Of a DNA stretch of 5,794 nucleotides, positions 5,548-5,794 are shown piece after piece. This DNA is from Thermoprotei archaeon (GTDB lineage: Archaea > Thermoproteota > Thermoprotei > Thermofilales > B20-G17), in assembly GCA_003649515.1 (NCBI GenBank), contig QMSC01000091.1, positions 1 to 5,794 of the forward strand, read 5' to 3'. The notes under the pieces are model-generated. The model searched no databases, was not told where the DNA came from, and saw only the letters and a list, made by a program, of their open reading frames with translations. The translations under genes were made by a program, and so were the position numbers. Position 1 is the first letter of the stretch; each line of letters begins with the position of its first letter.

Positions 5548-5794
5548 AAACTAGTGGTGCTATAACCCTATATCTAACACCGTAACCCTGCCCCTTCCTG
5601 TCAAGTAACCCCCTTTTAAAAAATCTTAAAAGATACGTGGCTACGGAGTTCATTTTCAGACTTAGACCGTACTCTTCGTTTAAGATACGGTATAAATCTC
5701 TACAGGTAAACCAGGCTCCATTCCCAAAATTATCAAGAATAGCATCCCATATGATCTCAGAGAGACTTGTTCTTTCCCCCTCCCGTTCAACGCC
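5537..5794 (-). CDS. C-terminal part of a winged-helix-like protein (partial, 5' end outside window)
   Basis: A minus-strand frame is open from the right edge to TAG at 5537-5539, giving 85 residues with no credible start inside the window, so the gene enters from the right. The visible chain has a helix (SLSEIIWDAILDNF), a short segment ending in WFT, and then a helix-turn-helix pattern: CRDLYRILNEEYGLSL followed by MNSVATYLLRFFKRGLL. It ends in a basic beta-hairpin-like wing, DRKGQGYGVRYRVI. This layout resembles small archaeal winged-helix DNA-binding proteins, but I do not recognise a specific family. Its codon use and charge pattern look like real protein, and it fills an otherwise empty 247 bases. 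It converges on the HTH-CBS gene with an 11-bp tail overlap. Confidence 0.65.
   Translation of the reverse strand, partial: GVEREGERTSLSEIIWDAILDNFGNGAWFTCRDLYRILNEEYGLSLKMNSVATYLLRFFKRGLLDRKGQGYGVRYRVIAPLVFKR

Noticed and set aside
5590..5635. Possible terminator around the C-run and T/A-rich stretch after the HTH-CBS gene
   Set aside because: The stretch lies within the convergent winged-helix coding frame, the T-run is only four bases, and no convincing stem precedes it.
1..5794. CRISPR arrays, insertion sequences, tRNA or rRNA genes
   Set aside because: No regularly spaced long repeats, transposase motifs, terminal inverted repeats or tRNA-like cloverleaf were seen, and coding sequence covers nearly the whole window.

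Overview
The window looks archaeal and most likely comes from a (hyper)thermophilic, peptide- or amino-acid-fermenting member of the Thermoproteota; a Thermofilum-like organism is only a guess. The grounds are a four-subunit 2-oxoacid:ferredoxin oxidoreductase of archaeal type, Shine-Dalgarno sites matching the archaeal 16S 3' end (AGGAGGTGAT), TATA-like boxes in place of -35/-10 promoters, an archaeal HTH-plus-CBS regulator, heavy AGA/AGG arginine use and very compact gene packing.

Layout from left to right. (1) Bases 1-504 (+) hold the C-terminal part of a membrane-associated protein, tentatively DUF2070. (2) Bases 482-3418 (-) hold a complete operon transcribed in the order gamma, delta, alpha, beta, with a 4-bp ATGA stop/start overlap at each of the three junctions. 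(3) Bases 3419-3584 are the only real intergenic space. It lies between divergent genes and carries a TATA-like box for each direction plus an upstream cluster of ACATT/AATGT half-sites. (4) Bases 3585-4931 (+) encode a class III PLP-dependent aminotransferase. (5) A short gap leads to an HTH-CBS regulator, best started at the TTG at 4966. (6) Bases 5537-5794 (-) hold the C-terminal 85 residues of a convergent winged-helix-like protein that runs off the right edge.

Inferred joint function: the aminotransferase (or amino-acid racemase) interconverts amino acids and oxo compounds. The oxidoreductase converts 2-oxoacids plus CoA to acyl-CoA, CO2 and reduced ferredoxin. The regulator could tune this to adenine-nucleotide status. 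Pyruvate versus branched-chain 2-oxoacid specificity cannot be settled here, although the beta subunit resembles VOR beta in several places.

Most of the window is ordinary, well-conserved metabolism and I do not see a clearly new system. The points most worth checking are the repeat cluster in the divergent promoter, unusual residues in the beta subunit (Ala74, CPGCP), the cysteine cluster in the aminotransferase, and tail-to-tail gene overlaps on both sides.
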